64,000 nucleotides of DNA, taken from positions 1,054,001 to 1,118,000 of the forward strand of contig NZ_CP082945.1 of the NCBI RefSeq assembly GCF_019933235.1. The letters are read 5' to 3'. This document shows, piece by piece, positions 49,850-57,863 of this stretch (positions are counted from its first letter, which is position 1; each line of letters begins with the position of its first letter). Origin of the DNA: Streptomyces angustmyceticus. Lineage in GTDB: Bacteria; Actinomycetota; Actinomycetes; Streptomycetales; Streptomycetaceae. The notes below the pieces were generated by a model. That model ran no database searches, was not told the DNA's origin, and was given only the letters and a program-made list of their open reading frames with translations. The position numbers were made by a program, and so were the translations under genes.

Positions 49850-50881
49850 TCAGCCCGTCCTGGTTTCTTTGTCCATGGCAGCGGCGCGCTGCTCCAGCTC
49901 CAGCGCAAACTCCGTCCACGCCTCGGCATTCCCACGGATGAGTTCCGCCACCGAACCCGCCCAGTGGGCCGGCACATAATCGACGATGCGCCCCAGTCCG
50001 GTCTGTTCCATTGGATGCTGATCTAGCCAGCGAAGCAGGGCGCGCCCCGCCTCGTTGAACCGGAGAGACGGGTCATTGCGCAACCGCTGCAGCGCACTCG
50101 CGCGGTCCATCGCGGAATCTCGTCGACTTACTGTCGAGGCGAGGGCGCCGGACGGCCGCTGTTCACCGGAACCCTTTCGCCCCTCCGCTGCCACAGCCGC
50201 GCGCTGCCTCAGCGGTACAGGATTCTCGCCTTGCGCCAGCCGTTGCCTCACATCACGGACCGTCGAAGGCGCCACTCCAGCAAGCTTGGCGATCTCCCTA
50301 AGTGAGAGTTCCGGGCGGTTGGTGAGCAGTTTGCTGGCACGCATACGGCCTTCGACGGTGCTCACCGGACGGGCTCGGCCGTCCCTTCCTACGCGAGCGT
50401 TCGACTGCGCATTTTGATCACTCGCCCGGCCTCGGACCGCCCCCACCGTCGCGCCGGACAGGCCAGTAACGGTGGCGATCCGACGGTCCGACCAGTGCGG
50501 ATGTGTGCTGACGATGCGGGCCGCGGCGGCGGTGCGATCGGCGAGCGAAAGCGGCAGGCCGTGCGCGGCATTCAGGGTGACGGCCAGGACGAACGCGTCA
50601 CTCTCCTCGCCATCGTAGAACCGCGCTGCAATCTCCTGCAGCCCGAGGAGTTGCGCCGCCCGCACGCGGTGCACACCGTCGATTACCCGCATCGTCAGGC
50701 GGTGCACGATGATTGGCGGAGGGACGCTACCCGTGTCCGCCAGCAGCTGTACATGGTCGGAGTTCACACCGACCACTCGAGGTGAACTGTCCAACCTCAG
50801 TGAGTCGATGGCCAGGGATACGACCTCTTGGTCTACCTCATCGGCCACTTTGAGCACGTCGGAGCCGGCATCACGATTCAT
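49850..50881 (-). CDS. StrR-like pathway-specific regulator (ParB-like fold)
   Basis: 343 residues from ATG 50881, chosen because AAGGGGG precedes it; the open frame extends 37 codons further without a site. The ParB/StrR N-terminal domain has SLRLDSSPRVVGVNSDHVQL, PPIIVHRLTMRVIDGVHRVR and AAHGLPLSLADRTAAAARIV, followed by HTH segments SDRRIATVTGLSGATVGAVR and LSLREIAKLAGVAPSTVRDV. This is the StrR/NovG-type activator family of antibiotic clusters, not plasmid ParB. First gene of the cluster strand; a double inverted repeat lies about 100-140 bp upstream of it. It likely activates the pathway genes. Confidence 0.88.
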   Translation of the reverse strand: MNRDAGSDVLKVADEVDQEVVSLAIDSLRLDSSPRVVGVNSDHVQLLADTGSVPPPIIVHRLTMRVIDGVHRVRAAQLLGLQEIAARFYDGEESDAFVLAVTLNAAHGLPLSLADRTAAAARIVSTHPHWSDRRIATVTGLSGATVGAVRGRASDQNAQSNARVGRDGRARPVSTVEGRMRASKLLTNRPELSLREIAKLAGVAPSTVRDVRQRLAQGENPVPLRQRAAVAAEGRKGSGEQRPSGALASTVSRRDSAMDRASALQRLRNDPSLRFNEAGRALLRWLDQHPMEQTGLGRIVDYVPAHWAGSVAELIRGNAEAWTEFALELEQRAAAMDKETRTG

Positions 50882-50982
50882 GGCATCCCCCTTGCGCCAG
50901 GCGTCCGCAGAGCAGGCCCCCCCTGTCATCGCGTGATCGCCTGGCGTCATAACTGTTTTCGCATTCGCGGCCCTTACGGCCA

Positions 50983-51019
50983 GTTTGATCATGGATCAAT
51001 CAAACTTTGGTCATGATCA
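50983..51019. promoter_or_regulatory. Overlapping inverted repeats upstream of StrR-like gene
   Basis: GTTTGAT (50983-50989) with ATCAAAC (50999-51005), and TGATCATG (50986-50993) with CATGATCA (51012-51019), form two overlapping dyads in an AT-rich stretch. A palindromic TF site or two is the simplest reading. It differs from the StrR consensus (GTTCRACTG-N11-CAGTYGAAC, from memory) and from parS. Confidence 0.5.
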
Positions 51020-51328
51020 GCCAAACAGGGTGACAGTGGACAGCGCAAGATCGGTTATCGGCCAGCTCGGGCGTGCGCCCAAGTCGCATAGGCCGTTGCC
51101 GGGTTCAAAGGCTGTGGAACCGTCTCAATAGCCGAGATCGTGGTACTCGAGACGAGACACGCCTTATACACCACCCCCTTCACACTCAAGAGCAGCCGGG
51201 CCCAGCAAACAGCGGGGTCGTTGTGGGACTGAGAGAGTCCGCAGCTATTCACAGGACCCAACGGGCCGCATTTAGTTCCACGCACCGTGCTGGTCTTGTC
51301 GATCGCGGGGTGTGTTGTGCGGTACAGC

Positions 51329-52530
51329 ATGGTGGTGGAAGAACTCGCCTCGGAGGTTACGGTCGAGCCGCCCTCGGATGTGCGGGGGTCGGGTGGCGGC
51401 AGCGGGTTGGTCTCACAGGCCGGCGGGGTACTGCTGGTGGAGACGGTCCGGCGGACCGGTCTGGATGCCGCGCTCTCGGCGGCCCTGGAGCCGTGGCGCA
51501 AGCCCCGGGCGGTGCATGATTCCGGCAAAATCCTGCTCGATCTGGCCCTGGCGGTCGCGCTGGGCGGGGACTGCCTGTCTGACGTTGCGATGCTGCGGGC
51601 CGAGCCCGAGCTGTTCGGGCCAGTCGCCTCCGACCCGACCGTCTCCCGCCTCATCGACACGCTCGCCGCCGCTGGCTCCCGAGCACTGGCCGCCGTCCGG
51701 AGAGCGCGGGTCGAAGTACGCGAGCGGCGAGGTGGTCGTGGACATCGACGGTGTGCTGGTCCTGGCGCACTCCGAGAAACAGGACGCCGCTGCGACGTGG
51801 AAGAGGACCTTTGGCCATCACCCGCTGTTCCCGTTCCTCGATCACAGCTGCGAAGGCTCCGGGGGGCCGGTTGCGGACCTGCTGCTACCGGGCAACGCGG
51901 GCAGCAACATGGCGAGCGACCACATCGCCGCCGCTCGGCAGGCGCTGTCCCAGCTGCCGAAGCAGCACCGTCGCGGACGACGGACGCTGATCCGCACCGA
52001 CTCCTCGGGTGGCACCCATGAGTTCCTGAACGGGCTGACCGCGCGGGGACGGTGGCTGTCCTACTCGGTCGGGATGGTGATCACCGAGGCGATCCACCGG
52101 GCTGTCCTCCTTGCGGATCACCGACGCCGACGTCATGCGCATCACGTGCTTCGCGACGAACACCACCGGCATCCCGATCCCGGCCCTGGAGCTGCGGCAT
52201 CGTCAGCGGGCCAGGGCTGAGGACCGCATCCGCGCCGCCCGTGACACCGGCCTGCGGAACCTGCCTCTGCACGACGCCGCACAGAACCGCGTCTGGCTGG
52301 AGACCGTCCAGTTCACCCTGGAGCTGCTGGCCTGGATGCCCATGCTCGCCCTGGACGGACCTGTCCGGCGCTGGGAACCCAAACGCCTGCGCCTGCGACT
52401 GTTCTCCGCCGCCGCCCAGCTCGTCATAACCGGACGCCGCTGCTGGCTCCGACTGGCCCGCCACTGGCCCTGGACCCAGCTCATCACCGCAGCGCTCGAG
52501 CGACTGCAAGCCCTCCCGAGCCCCGGCTGA
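51329..52530 (+). mobile_element. IS1380-family transposase, decayed
   Basis: The sequence covers almost the full transposase in three frames: LLDLALAVALGGDCLSDVAM, then (shift near 51690) GEVVVDIDGVLVLAHSEKQD with the first catalytic Asp, RRTLIRTDSSGGTHEFLNGL with the second, then (shift near 52095) ITDADVMRITCFATNTTGIP and LHDAAQNRVWLETVQFTLEL with the Glu region. Two or more frameshifts make it non-functional. It interrupts or abuts a beta-lactamase-like remnant at 52531. Confidence 0.85.
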
Positions 52531-52642
52531 CCAGCAAGAACCCCCATCCCGACTCGCCGACGGCCCACACAGCACCCGGGTAGACGCGGTCACGGACGCC
52601 GTTGCGCAGGAGTGTGTGGATGCTTTTGATGTCGAGCGTCAT
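52531..52642 (-). pseudogene. Serine hydrolase (beta-lactamase-like) N-terminal remnant
   Basis: From ATG 52642: MTLDIKSIHTLLRNGVRDRV followed by YPGAVWAVGESGW. This is the usual start of class C beta-lactamase-like serine hydrolases ('..v.dgv.pGavwavg..G'). The gene is cut at the IS1380 end and no catalytic SxxK follows. Confidence 0.6.
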
Positions 52643-53063
52643 GGTCTGCCGATCGCGAGCCGTGGGTGTCCCGTTGAGCAGGGTAGTGGCGCAGCCGGGG
52701 GTGGCTTCGGTGCGCCACGGTGCGGTCAGCTGAGGTGTTTGGTGAGGTGGGTCAGGGCGGCAGCAATGGCGATGAGGGGATAGCGGAGCGGCGTTGACGC
52801 GGCCAGCTTTCTGGAGGGCAGGAAGCAAGCCGGGGATGGTGCGGAGGCGGTCGAGATCGCGGGCGGAAGCTGCGATCATTTGCGGCTGGTTTGGGCGCTG
52901 ATCTGGGCGAACGGCTGGCTCACGGCCTCATCGGACGCTGCTGCTTTCACCGTGATTCCCCGCTGTTCCCCGCTCGCTCTGGTGCACTTGTGGTGCAGAC
53001 CGCGTCACCAGACTGCTTCATCAGAAGCCCCTTCTACGCCTTGGCGCGAGGTCGCGCTCACGT
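52643..53063. other. Remnant-rich gap
   Basis: On the minus strand near 52730-52810, LAASTPLRYPLIAIAAALTH to LTKHLS resembles a protein C-terminus, possibly a transposase tail. No intact gene is present. Confidence 0.4.
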
Positions 53064-53567
53064 TCACTGCGCTCGCCACGGTTCCACGTGATGACACCTT
53101 TCCTGCTGGGCGTAGCCGCCGGGAACGTCCACGCTAACGGAATCCCAGAAGGGCTCGGACTCGCGGAAGTGCCCGCCCCCCGTGTGCCACTGGACTCCGG
53201 GATAGTAGCGGCGCAGAGAGCGGAGAGCGGCTGAGGCGAGGCGGCAGCGCGTGTAGCCCTCATAGGAGTGAGGCGATTCCACCCAGCCGATTTCGCACAG
53301 ATCGCAGACTACGTACTCGACCTCGAAAGCCAGGTCGGATCCGAAGTATGCCGCTCGGATGCGCCAACCTGTCCGCTCATAGGCCCCGGCTGGCCGGTCG
53401 GCCCAGGGTCTCGGCGGGGTGGCGGTCCGGTCGAATCGGTAGAACTCGGGGTACGCCCATCGGCGGAGCCGGTCGCGCCAGGTTGGCTTGTCGGGCCACT
53501 CCCGTACCCAATGCACGTGGTCAGCGAGCTGCGCTACGGCACGGATCTCCGTTTCCTTCTCTGCCAT
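53064..53567 (-). CDS. Hypothetical protein with CxxC motif, 167 aa
   Basis: Starts MAEKETEIRAVAQLADHVHW. The middle, YVVCDLCEIGWVESPHSYEG, has a CDLC pair and the conserved-looking YTRCRLASAALRSLRRYYPG. It ends with GVQWHTGGGHFRESEPFWDS and VSVDVPGGYAQ. The pattern of Trp, Tyr, Cys and the late Gly-Gly-Gly-His reminds one of acyltransferase-fold ends (small GNAT-like domain), but I cannot assign a family. Codon use is coding-like and the length complete. It lies alone among remnants, as is common for genes left by integrative elements. Confidence 0.65.
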   Translation of the reverse strand: MAEKETEIRAVAQLADHVHWVREWPDKPTWRDRLRRWAYPEFYRFDRTATPPRPWADRPAGAYERTGWRIRAAYFGSDLAFEVEYVVCDLCEIGWVESPHSYEGYTRCRLASAALRSLRRYYPGVQWHTGGGHFRESEPFWDSVSVDVPGGYAQQERCHHVEPWRAQ

Positions 53568-53629
53568 GGGCTCTCCGTAAGTTGTTAGGCGAACCGGGAG
53601 GGCCGGGTGTGGCTTATGGGTTCTTGCCT

Positions 53630-53917
53630 TCAGTGGCTTCGGAGGAGTAGCCGCCCGGCTCTCCGGGGCGCCCTGGCTGCTGATTGAGATGTGCGCGCTG
53701 TGTGCGGTCGCTGATTACGGAGATGACAGCGGCGTGTTCCTTGGGCCGACGGCACGTTGTGCGGAGAGCGGAGGGGCGAGTGAGCGAGCGACAGGCCCCC
53801 TGTGATTGTTCGGGCTTGGGCCAGCGCTGCGCGCAAGGCCGCCCGCGCGGTGATGTGGCTGGCTCCGAGCGCGGTTAGCACGGTGAGAATGCCGACCCAC
53901 AGTCCGCCGTTCGCCAT
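53630..53917 (-). pseudogene. Small membrane-anchored protein, frameshifted
   Basis: From ATG 53917: MANGGLWVGILTVLTALGAS followed by HITARAALRAALAQA, the one-helix start of a family of Streptomyces phage- or plasmid-type hypothetical proteins. In the following part the protein-like sequence RPKEHAAVISVISDRTQRAH is in another frame, so the gene is shifted at about 53780. Confidence 0.45.
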
Positions 53918-54661
53918 GGCCGAAGAGTCTGTCAGCCAGGGTGCAAGTGAGATAGCCCGCGAGTCGATCACTGGCCTGATCGTGACGGCCAGATAGCTCC
54001 CCACTAACTGGCCGTCGGCGGGTAATCCAAACTGCCCGCTAACAGGCCGGGCCGCAGCCCACGGGGGCGATGCGTGCGAGGTGGGATCAATGTCGATGAC
54101 GTCGATGCGGGGAAAATCTAGTGGGCATCATCACCTCGGAGACCGCCGCAGATCGCCCTGCAAGTTCAGCAGCATCCAGCCTCGTCGCCCGGCCGTTTCC
54201 GCCATCCACTAATCGCTGCCGGCACCCCCATTGAGAGCGGGGGCCTCGATCGAGATGGGCATACAAGCCCCTCCGCCAGCATGACGCTTCTGTTGCGCCA
54301 CCCCAAGCACGTCATCCTTGGCCATCGCGCCTCTAACAGCATTTCCCGGACACCGAACAAGCTCACAGGGCAGACGTTTACACCGGAGTCAACTGCAAAG
54401 ATCGAGCCTGCTCAACAGCTCGGGCAAGCGAGGCTGCCCGCTCCCCTGGCTCAAGGCACACGCAGGCGATGTGACGCACCATCACATTTTAGCTGACGAA
54501 TCGTCAGCAAAGTCAGCATTGAGTCAGCATGCACCCTGCCAGAGGTGGTGACAGGTGGCGACACATGCACATGCACCAATCCACTCTGCACCACCCCTGA
54601 GCTGCAAAGATGCTGGCCAACCCCTTACACCCGCAACGCTGCCGCCAACCCGGTGTCAATG
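53918..54661. other. Non-coding stretch with GTCAGCA triplet
   Basis: No gene is visible. Positions about 54501-54531 hold GTCAGCA three times (GTCAGCAAAGTCAGCATT-GA-GTCAGCA), the same heptamer as in the direct repeats. GC content is lower than average here. Confidence 0.5.
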
Positions 54662-54761
54662 GAAGCCGAAAAGGCACGGCAAGGCATCGTTGCAGGTCAG
54701 AGGGCTTTTCCAGGTCAGCAAGTCAGCACAAAGTCAGCATCGGCGGCGCTGCGCCGGGAAA
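54662..54761 (+). repeat. Direct repeat B (island boundary)
   Basis: The partner of repeat A at 30097-30196, same orientation, five differences in 100 bp. It contains the same triple GTCAGCA block. Similarity fades over the next 100 bp (to about 54865). It lies 3.8 kb beyond the start of the biosynthetic cluster. Confidence 0.8.
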
Positions 54762-55111
54762 TAGGCTGACTCCCCGGGTCATGCGGCACGCCATGGTCCA
54801 GACCTCAGCGGCGTCCGGAGTCGAGACCGATGCCAGTTGTCGCACCAGGGTACAACCATTCGATTCCTTCAAACGCCCTATAGATGACTGGAGTTGAACG
54901 AAGCAGCAGCGGCTGCTACTCAGGCACCTCACCGGCAGATACAACGTCTCACTGTCACCGACTGCGCACCTCGCAGCCGCGTTCACCCCACCTGGCAGCG
55001 GGGGCACGTGTAAGCGTCCGAGGCAGTACCGCGTCCAATGTGATCTGCTGGTCGGATTGCGACCTTCCAGCGACCCCTCAGCCCCCTGGCGCACCCCCAG
55101 ACCGTCCGGTT
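54762..55111. other. Intergenic, faint repeat-B extension
   Basis: Apart from the diverged continuation of repeat B up to about 54865 I see no gene or clear structure. Confidence 0.5.
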
Positions 55112-55369
55112 TCACGGTTCGCGCCTACGCCGACTTGCGCCACGCGCCCCTGACCGGCGGCAGTTTCGACGCCGCAGCCTCCTGTTGACCGGCTGCGGGT
55201 CCGGGGCAGTGGGATGGGGGCGGGTAGGGGCTGTCTTCTTCGAGCGGCGAATCTTGTCCCCCAGCTCCAGCAGCACGGCGGCATCGACGTTGCTGCGCAT
55301 CTGGAGAAAGAGGTTGTTCTCCTCGTCATCGACATGCGCGGTCACCTCGGTGCGCAGCCTGCGCACCAT
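55112..55369 (-). pseudogene. Hemerythrin-domain C-terminal remnant
   Basis: VRRLRTEVTAHVDDEENNLF followed by LQMRSNVDAAVLLELGDKIR is the last iron-binding helix region (H-x-x-x-E-E) of HHE hemerythrin proteins. The first helices with the other His ligands are missing; the remainder after RRSKKTAPTRPHPTAP is the usual disordered tail plus run-on sequence. Confidence 0.65.
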
Positions 55370-55383
55370 CCCTTGAGAACACG

Positions 55384-55979
55384 ATGAGGGAACACGCCAA
55401 GACCAACCGAACTCTGCTCGCCCTGCTCGGACTCGTGCTGCTGGGCGGCGGCCTCCTGGTGCTCGCCGACGGCGCCGACATCTACCGGCGCCGACACCTC
55501 GAACCCCGGCCGGCTGGCCGCTCACCACTGCGAGCAACGTCCTGGTCCCATCCGCCGATCAGGCCCCGTGGACGGGCATGAGCTGGTGGTGGCCGGCCAC
55601 CATCGCGGCACTGGCCCTGCTCCTGCCGCTCGCCGTGGCGTGGCTGCTGTCCCAGCATCGGCGCCACCCCCGCCAACTGACCGTCGCAGACTCAACCGAG
55701 GACACGGTGACGGTCAGCAACCACGCGTTGAGCGACGCGCTCACCGCCGACCTCGTCACGCTGCCGGGCATCCGGGACAGCCGAGCACTGTTCTACGGCA
55801 AGCACACGCACCCACAGACCCGTATCGACCTCACCCTTGGCCCGGGCACCGGCCCGGAGCAGATCCTCAAGGGCCTGCACGACGCCGTCGAACGAGCACG
55901 CCGATCCGCCGGCTGGGACAACCTCCCCACCCGTGTCGACCTGAGCGTCGCCCACCACAGAGCACACCGCGTCGAATGA
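55384..55979 (+). pseudogene. amaP: Alkaline-shock membrane anchor protein (AmaP), one frameshift
   Basis: The first frame from ATG 55384 gives helix 1 (RTLLALLGLVLLGGGLLVLA). At about 55510 one base is off, and the second frame continues with WWWPATIAALALLLPLAVAW (helix 2), LTVADSTEDTVTVSNHALSD and LPTRVDLSVAHHRAHRVE. This is the two-helix anchor of Asp23-type envelope-stress proteins found in Streptomyces. No Asp23 partner gene lies in the window. A single indel may be real or a sequencing error. Confidence 0.75.
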
Positions 55980-56120
55980 CACCACGTCCCGTTCACGGTT
56001 CGGGACGCAGCTGAAGGACAGGGCAGCGGCGAGCCAACGCAGGCCGCGCTGGTCGCTTAGTTGGGGGCGCCGCCCGGCCTGCCGGGAAGTTCCAGTCCGC
56101 GGCCTGGGCAGAGCGAGGGT

Positions 56121-56249
56121 TCAGTGGCGTCCGTGGGCGCTGTCGGCAGCTCCGCCGAACAGCCGGGCGACGGCACGAAATGGGAGGGTGACGACGGTGG
56201 CGATGGCCCCGCCGATAGACCTGAGTACGTCTGCGATGGCCGTGAGCAT
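56121..56249 (-). CDS. Small conserved-type membrane-associated protein, 42 aa
   Basis: From ATG 56249 behind GGAGGA: MLTAIADVLRSIGGAIATVV followed by TLPFRAVARLFGGAADSAHG RH. The 'hydrophobic helix then LPFR.lARLFGG' pattern recurs in many Streptomyces genomes as a stress-induced small protein of unknown role. Too short for standard gene calling; the ribosome site and pattern support it. Confidence 0.65.
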   Translation of the reverse strand: MLTAIADVLRSIGGAIATVVTLPFRAVARLFGGAADSAHGRH

Positions 56250-56332
56250 GTCGATCCTCCAAGGGTCTCCTCGACCGCGGCGGGCGACGTGCTGCGGATC
56301 GCCGTGCGGTCGTGATGCGTCAGCTGGGCAGC

Positions 56333-56716
56333 TCAGTCCGACTTGGAGCGCGGTTCCTGCGGGTCCACGCCGGAGGATGCCTCGGCATCCCTGCTGCCGC
56401 TGGGGCGCTGCGAAGGGCCTCGCCGGCCTTCGTCGTGCATTCCCTTCTCCTGGGACCTGCCGCCCTGCTTTTCTCCGCGACGGGAGGAACTTTTGACGGT
56501 GTCGCCCGTGACGCCCTCCATCTCTTCCTGGGACGTTTCCTTGCGAGGTCCGGTCTCGGGGGCGTACTGGTCAGGGTGGAACGACCGGTGCGCGCTCGGA
56601 TTGTCTTGTTGCGTGGTTTCGTCGATATCAGGAGACCATCCGTGCTGTTTGGTTCCCTTGTGGCGGCTCGGCCCTTCGCCGTGGGAAGGGTGGGGTGTTT
56701 TTTCATGCTTGGTCAT
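56333..56716 (-). CDS. Hydrophilic low-complexity protein, 127 aa
   Basis: Begins MTKHEKTPHPSHGEGPSRHK and continues with charged, Gln/Ser/Gly-rich sequence (NPSAHRSFHPDQYAPETGPR, EEMEGVTGDTVKSSSRRGEK) with no hydrophobic core. It should be disordered, like hydrophilins or stress-related proteins. The neighbours upstream (SRPBCC and histone-tail-like proteins) are also strongly charged and on the same strand, so they may be expressed together. Confidence 0.55.
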   Translation of the reverse strand: MTKHEKTPHPSHGEGPSRHKGTKQHGWSPDIDETTQQDNPSAHRSFHPDQYAPETGPRKETSQEEMEGVTGDTVKSSSRRGEKQGGRSQEKGMHDEGRRGPSQRPSGSRDAEASSGVDPQEPRSKSD

Positions 56717-56885
56717 GAGCGGATCCGCCTCTCGTGTACGCCGCGCCGCGAGCCGGCGAGCGTGGCGTCACTGCCAGGATAGTTCACGCCGCAGAATAGT
56801 GAAATCGCCGAGAATTGCAGACGCATTTCACGCGCCATAAACTGCACCCGCAGTTGCACCGACGTGCGTTTCCTTCCGGCGCATC

Positions 56886-57860
56886 TTATTCTTCTTCCTC
56901 TTCGTATTCAGCGTCTTCGTCGTCCTCTTCGGGCTCGTCTTCTTCGGGGGGCTCGTCCTCTTCGGGCTCGTCCTCCAGGTCTTCGGAGTCTTCCTCATCC
57001 TCGACCTCTTGGTCCTCTTCGCCTTCGGCGTCTCGATCTTCGTCGTCTTCGAGTCCCTCTTCGTGGGTTCGGACGACTTCGCCATCGCGGATCTCACCGC
57101 GCCAGCCTTCGAGGTCCTCGTTGTCGGTGAGCGTGACATACCGCTGGAAGTGCTTGAGGTCCAGACGCAGGCGCCGTCCCTGAGCGCGCCAGATGTTGCC
57201 GGTCTTTTCGAAGAAGCCGGCGGGGTAGTACTCGACCACAGCGACAATGCGGGTGAGTTCCGGGGTCAGTTCATGGAAGCTGATGGCACCGCGCGTGGTG
57301 CCCTTGCCCCCTTCCGAGTTCCACACGATGCGCTCATCGGGAATCTGCTCTTGTACGGTCGCTTTCCAACTGCGGTTGGAGAACGCCACCTTCAGCTTCC
57401 AGTCGCTCTCGATCTCGTCCGACTGCGTGACACTCTTGACGCCCTTGGTGAAGCCGCTGAACTCCTCAAGCTGGGTCCATCGGTCATACACGGTACGCAG
57501 GGGCATACCGATGTCGATCACCTCGACGATGTTGGTGACCTTCTTGTCCCCGGCCTTGCCGCCACCGCCGAAGAACCCTTTCACGGTGTCGACTGCCTTG
57601 TCCTTGAGGTCACCGGCCTTCTCGCTGAGGAAAGCCTTTACAGGTGACTCGCCGCCGCCGAGCACCCGCTTCCCGACATTGAGCAGGGTGCTGTTGCCGT
57701 CCCCCACGTCTCCCAGCCCCTGTGCAAGGTCACTGATCTTTTCTCCGGCCTTGTCCACCAGCCTCTGGCCCTGCGCTTCGGCGAATCCGGACAGCTGCTC
57801 CTTGAGCATGTCAAGGCCGGAAGCCTTGTCCGGAGTGGAGTCGCCCTCCTTCGTGGCCAT
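56886..57860 (-). CDS. SRPBCC-domain protein with acidic tail
   Basis: 324 residues. A helical N-terminus (EQLSGFAEAQGQRLVDKAGE) leads to an SRPBCC/polyketide-cyclase-like domain (about 110-245): NIVEVIDIGMPLRTVYDRWT, FSGFTKGVKSVTQSDEIESD, RIVWNSEGGKGTTRGAISFH, TRIVAVVEYYPAGFFEKTGN. From about residue 256 the chain is almost entirely Glu and Asp. SRPBCC proteins bind hydrophobic ligands; similar proteins occur at the 3' end of Streptomyces gas-vesicle loci (gvpY/gvpZ region, from memory). It follows the next gene upstream by 3 bp. Confidence 0.8.
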   Translation of the reverse strand: MATKEGDSTPDKASGLDMLKEQLSGFAEAQGQRLVDKAGEKISDLAQGLGDVGDGNSTLLNVGKRVLGGGESPVKAFLSEKAGDLKDKAVDTVKGFFGGGGKAGDKKVTNIVEVIDIGMPLRTVYDRWTQLEEFSGFTKGVKSVTQSDEIESDWKLKVAFSNRSWKATVQEQIPDERIVWNSEGGKGTTRGAISFHELTPELTRIVAVVEYYPAGFFEKTGNIWRAQGRRLRLDLKHFQRYVTLTDNEDLEGWRGEIRDGEVVRTHEEGLEDDEDRDAEGEEDQEVEDEEDSEDLEDEPEEDEPPEEDEPEEDDEDAEYEEEEE

Positions 57861-57863
57861 GAC

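Larger units (their letters stand above)
30911..50881 (-). other. Lipolanthine-type RiPP/polyketide biosynthetic gene cluster
   Basis: Fifteen genes on one strand from the StrR-like regulator to the GAP-family membrane protein, many with overlapping stop/start codons. Three enzyme sets occur together: class III lanthipeptide enzymes with a LanD decarboxylase and an avionin-type precursor; an amidinotransferase with an A-PCP-PKS megasynthase; and fatty-acid-type free enzymes with GNAT acyltransferases. This combination is what is known for lipolanthines such as microvionin and goadvionin (avionin peptides with an N-terminal long acyl chain). The exact product is inferred, not seen. Confidence 0.85.

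Noticed and set aside
49850..50881. Plasmid or chromosome partition protein ParB
   Set aside because: The N-terminal fold is ParB-like, but the sequence follows StrR/NovG-type regulators, there is no ParA or parS nearby, and it heads a biosynthetic operon.
30097..54761. tRNA gene fragments as attachment sites in the direct repeats
   Set aside because: I looked for a T-loop GTTCRAATC and acceptor pairing in both repeats and found none; no tRNA can be supported anywhere in the window.
54723..55115. Minus-strand open frame ending APPMLTLC, also found at 30158-30898
   Set aside because: The shared ending arises only because both frames run through the direct repeat; there is no common protein upstream of it.
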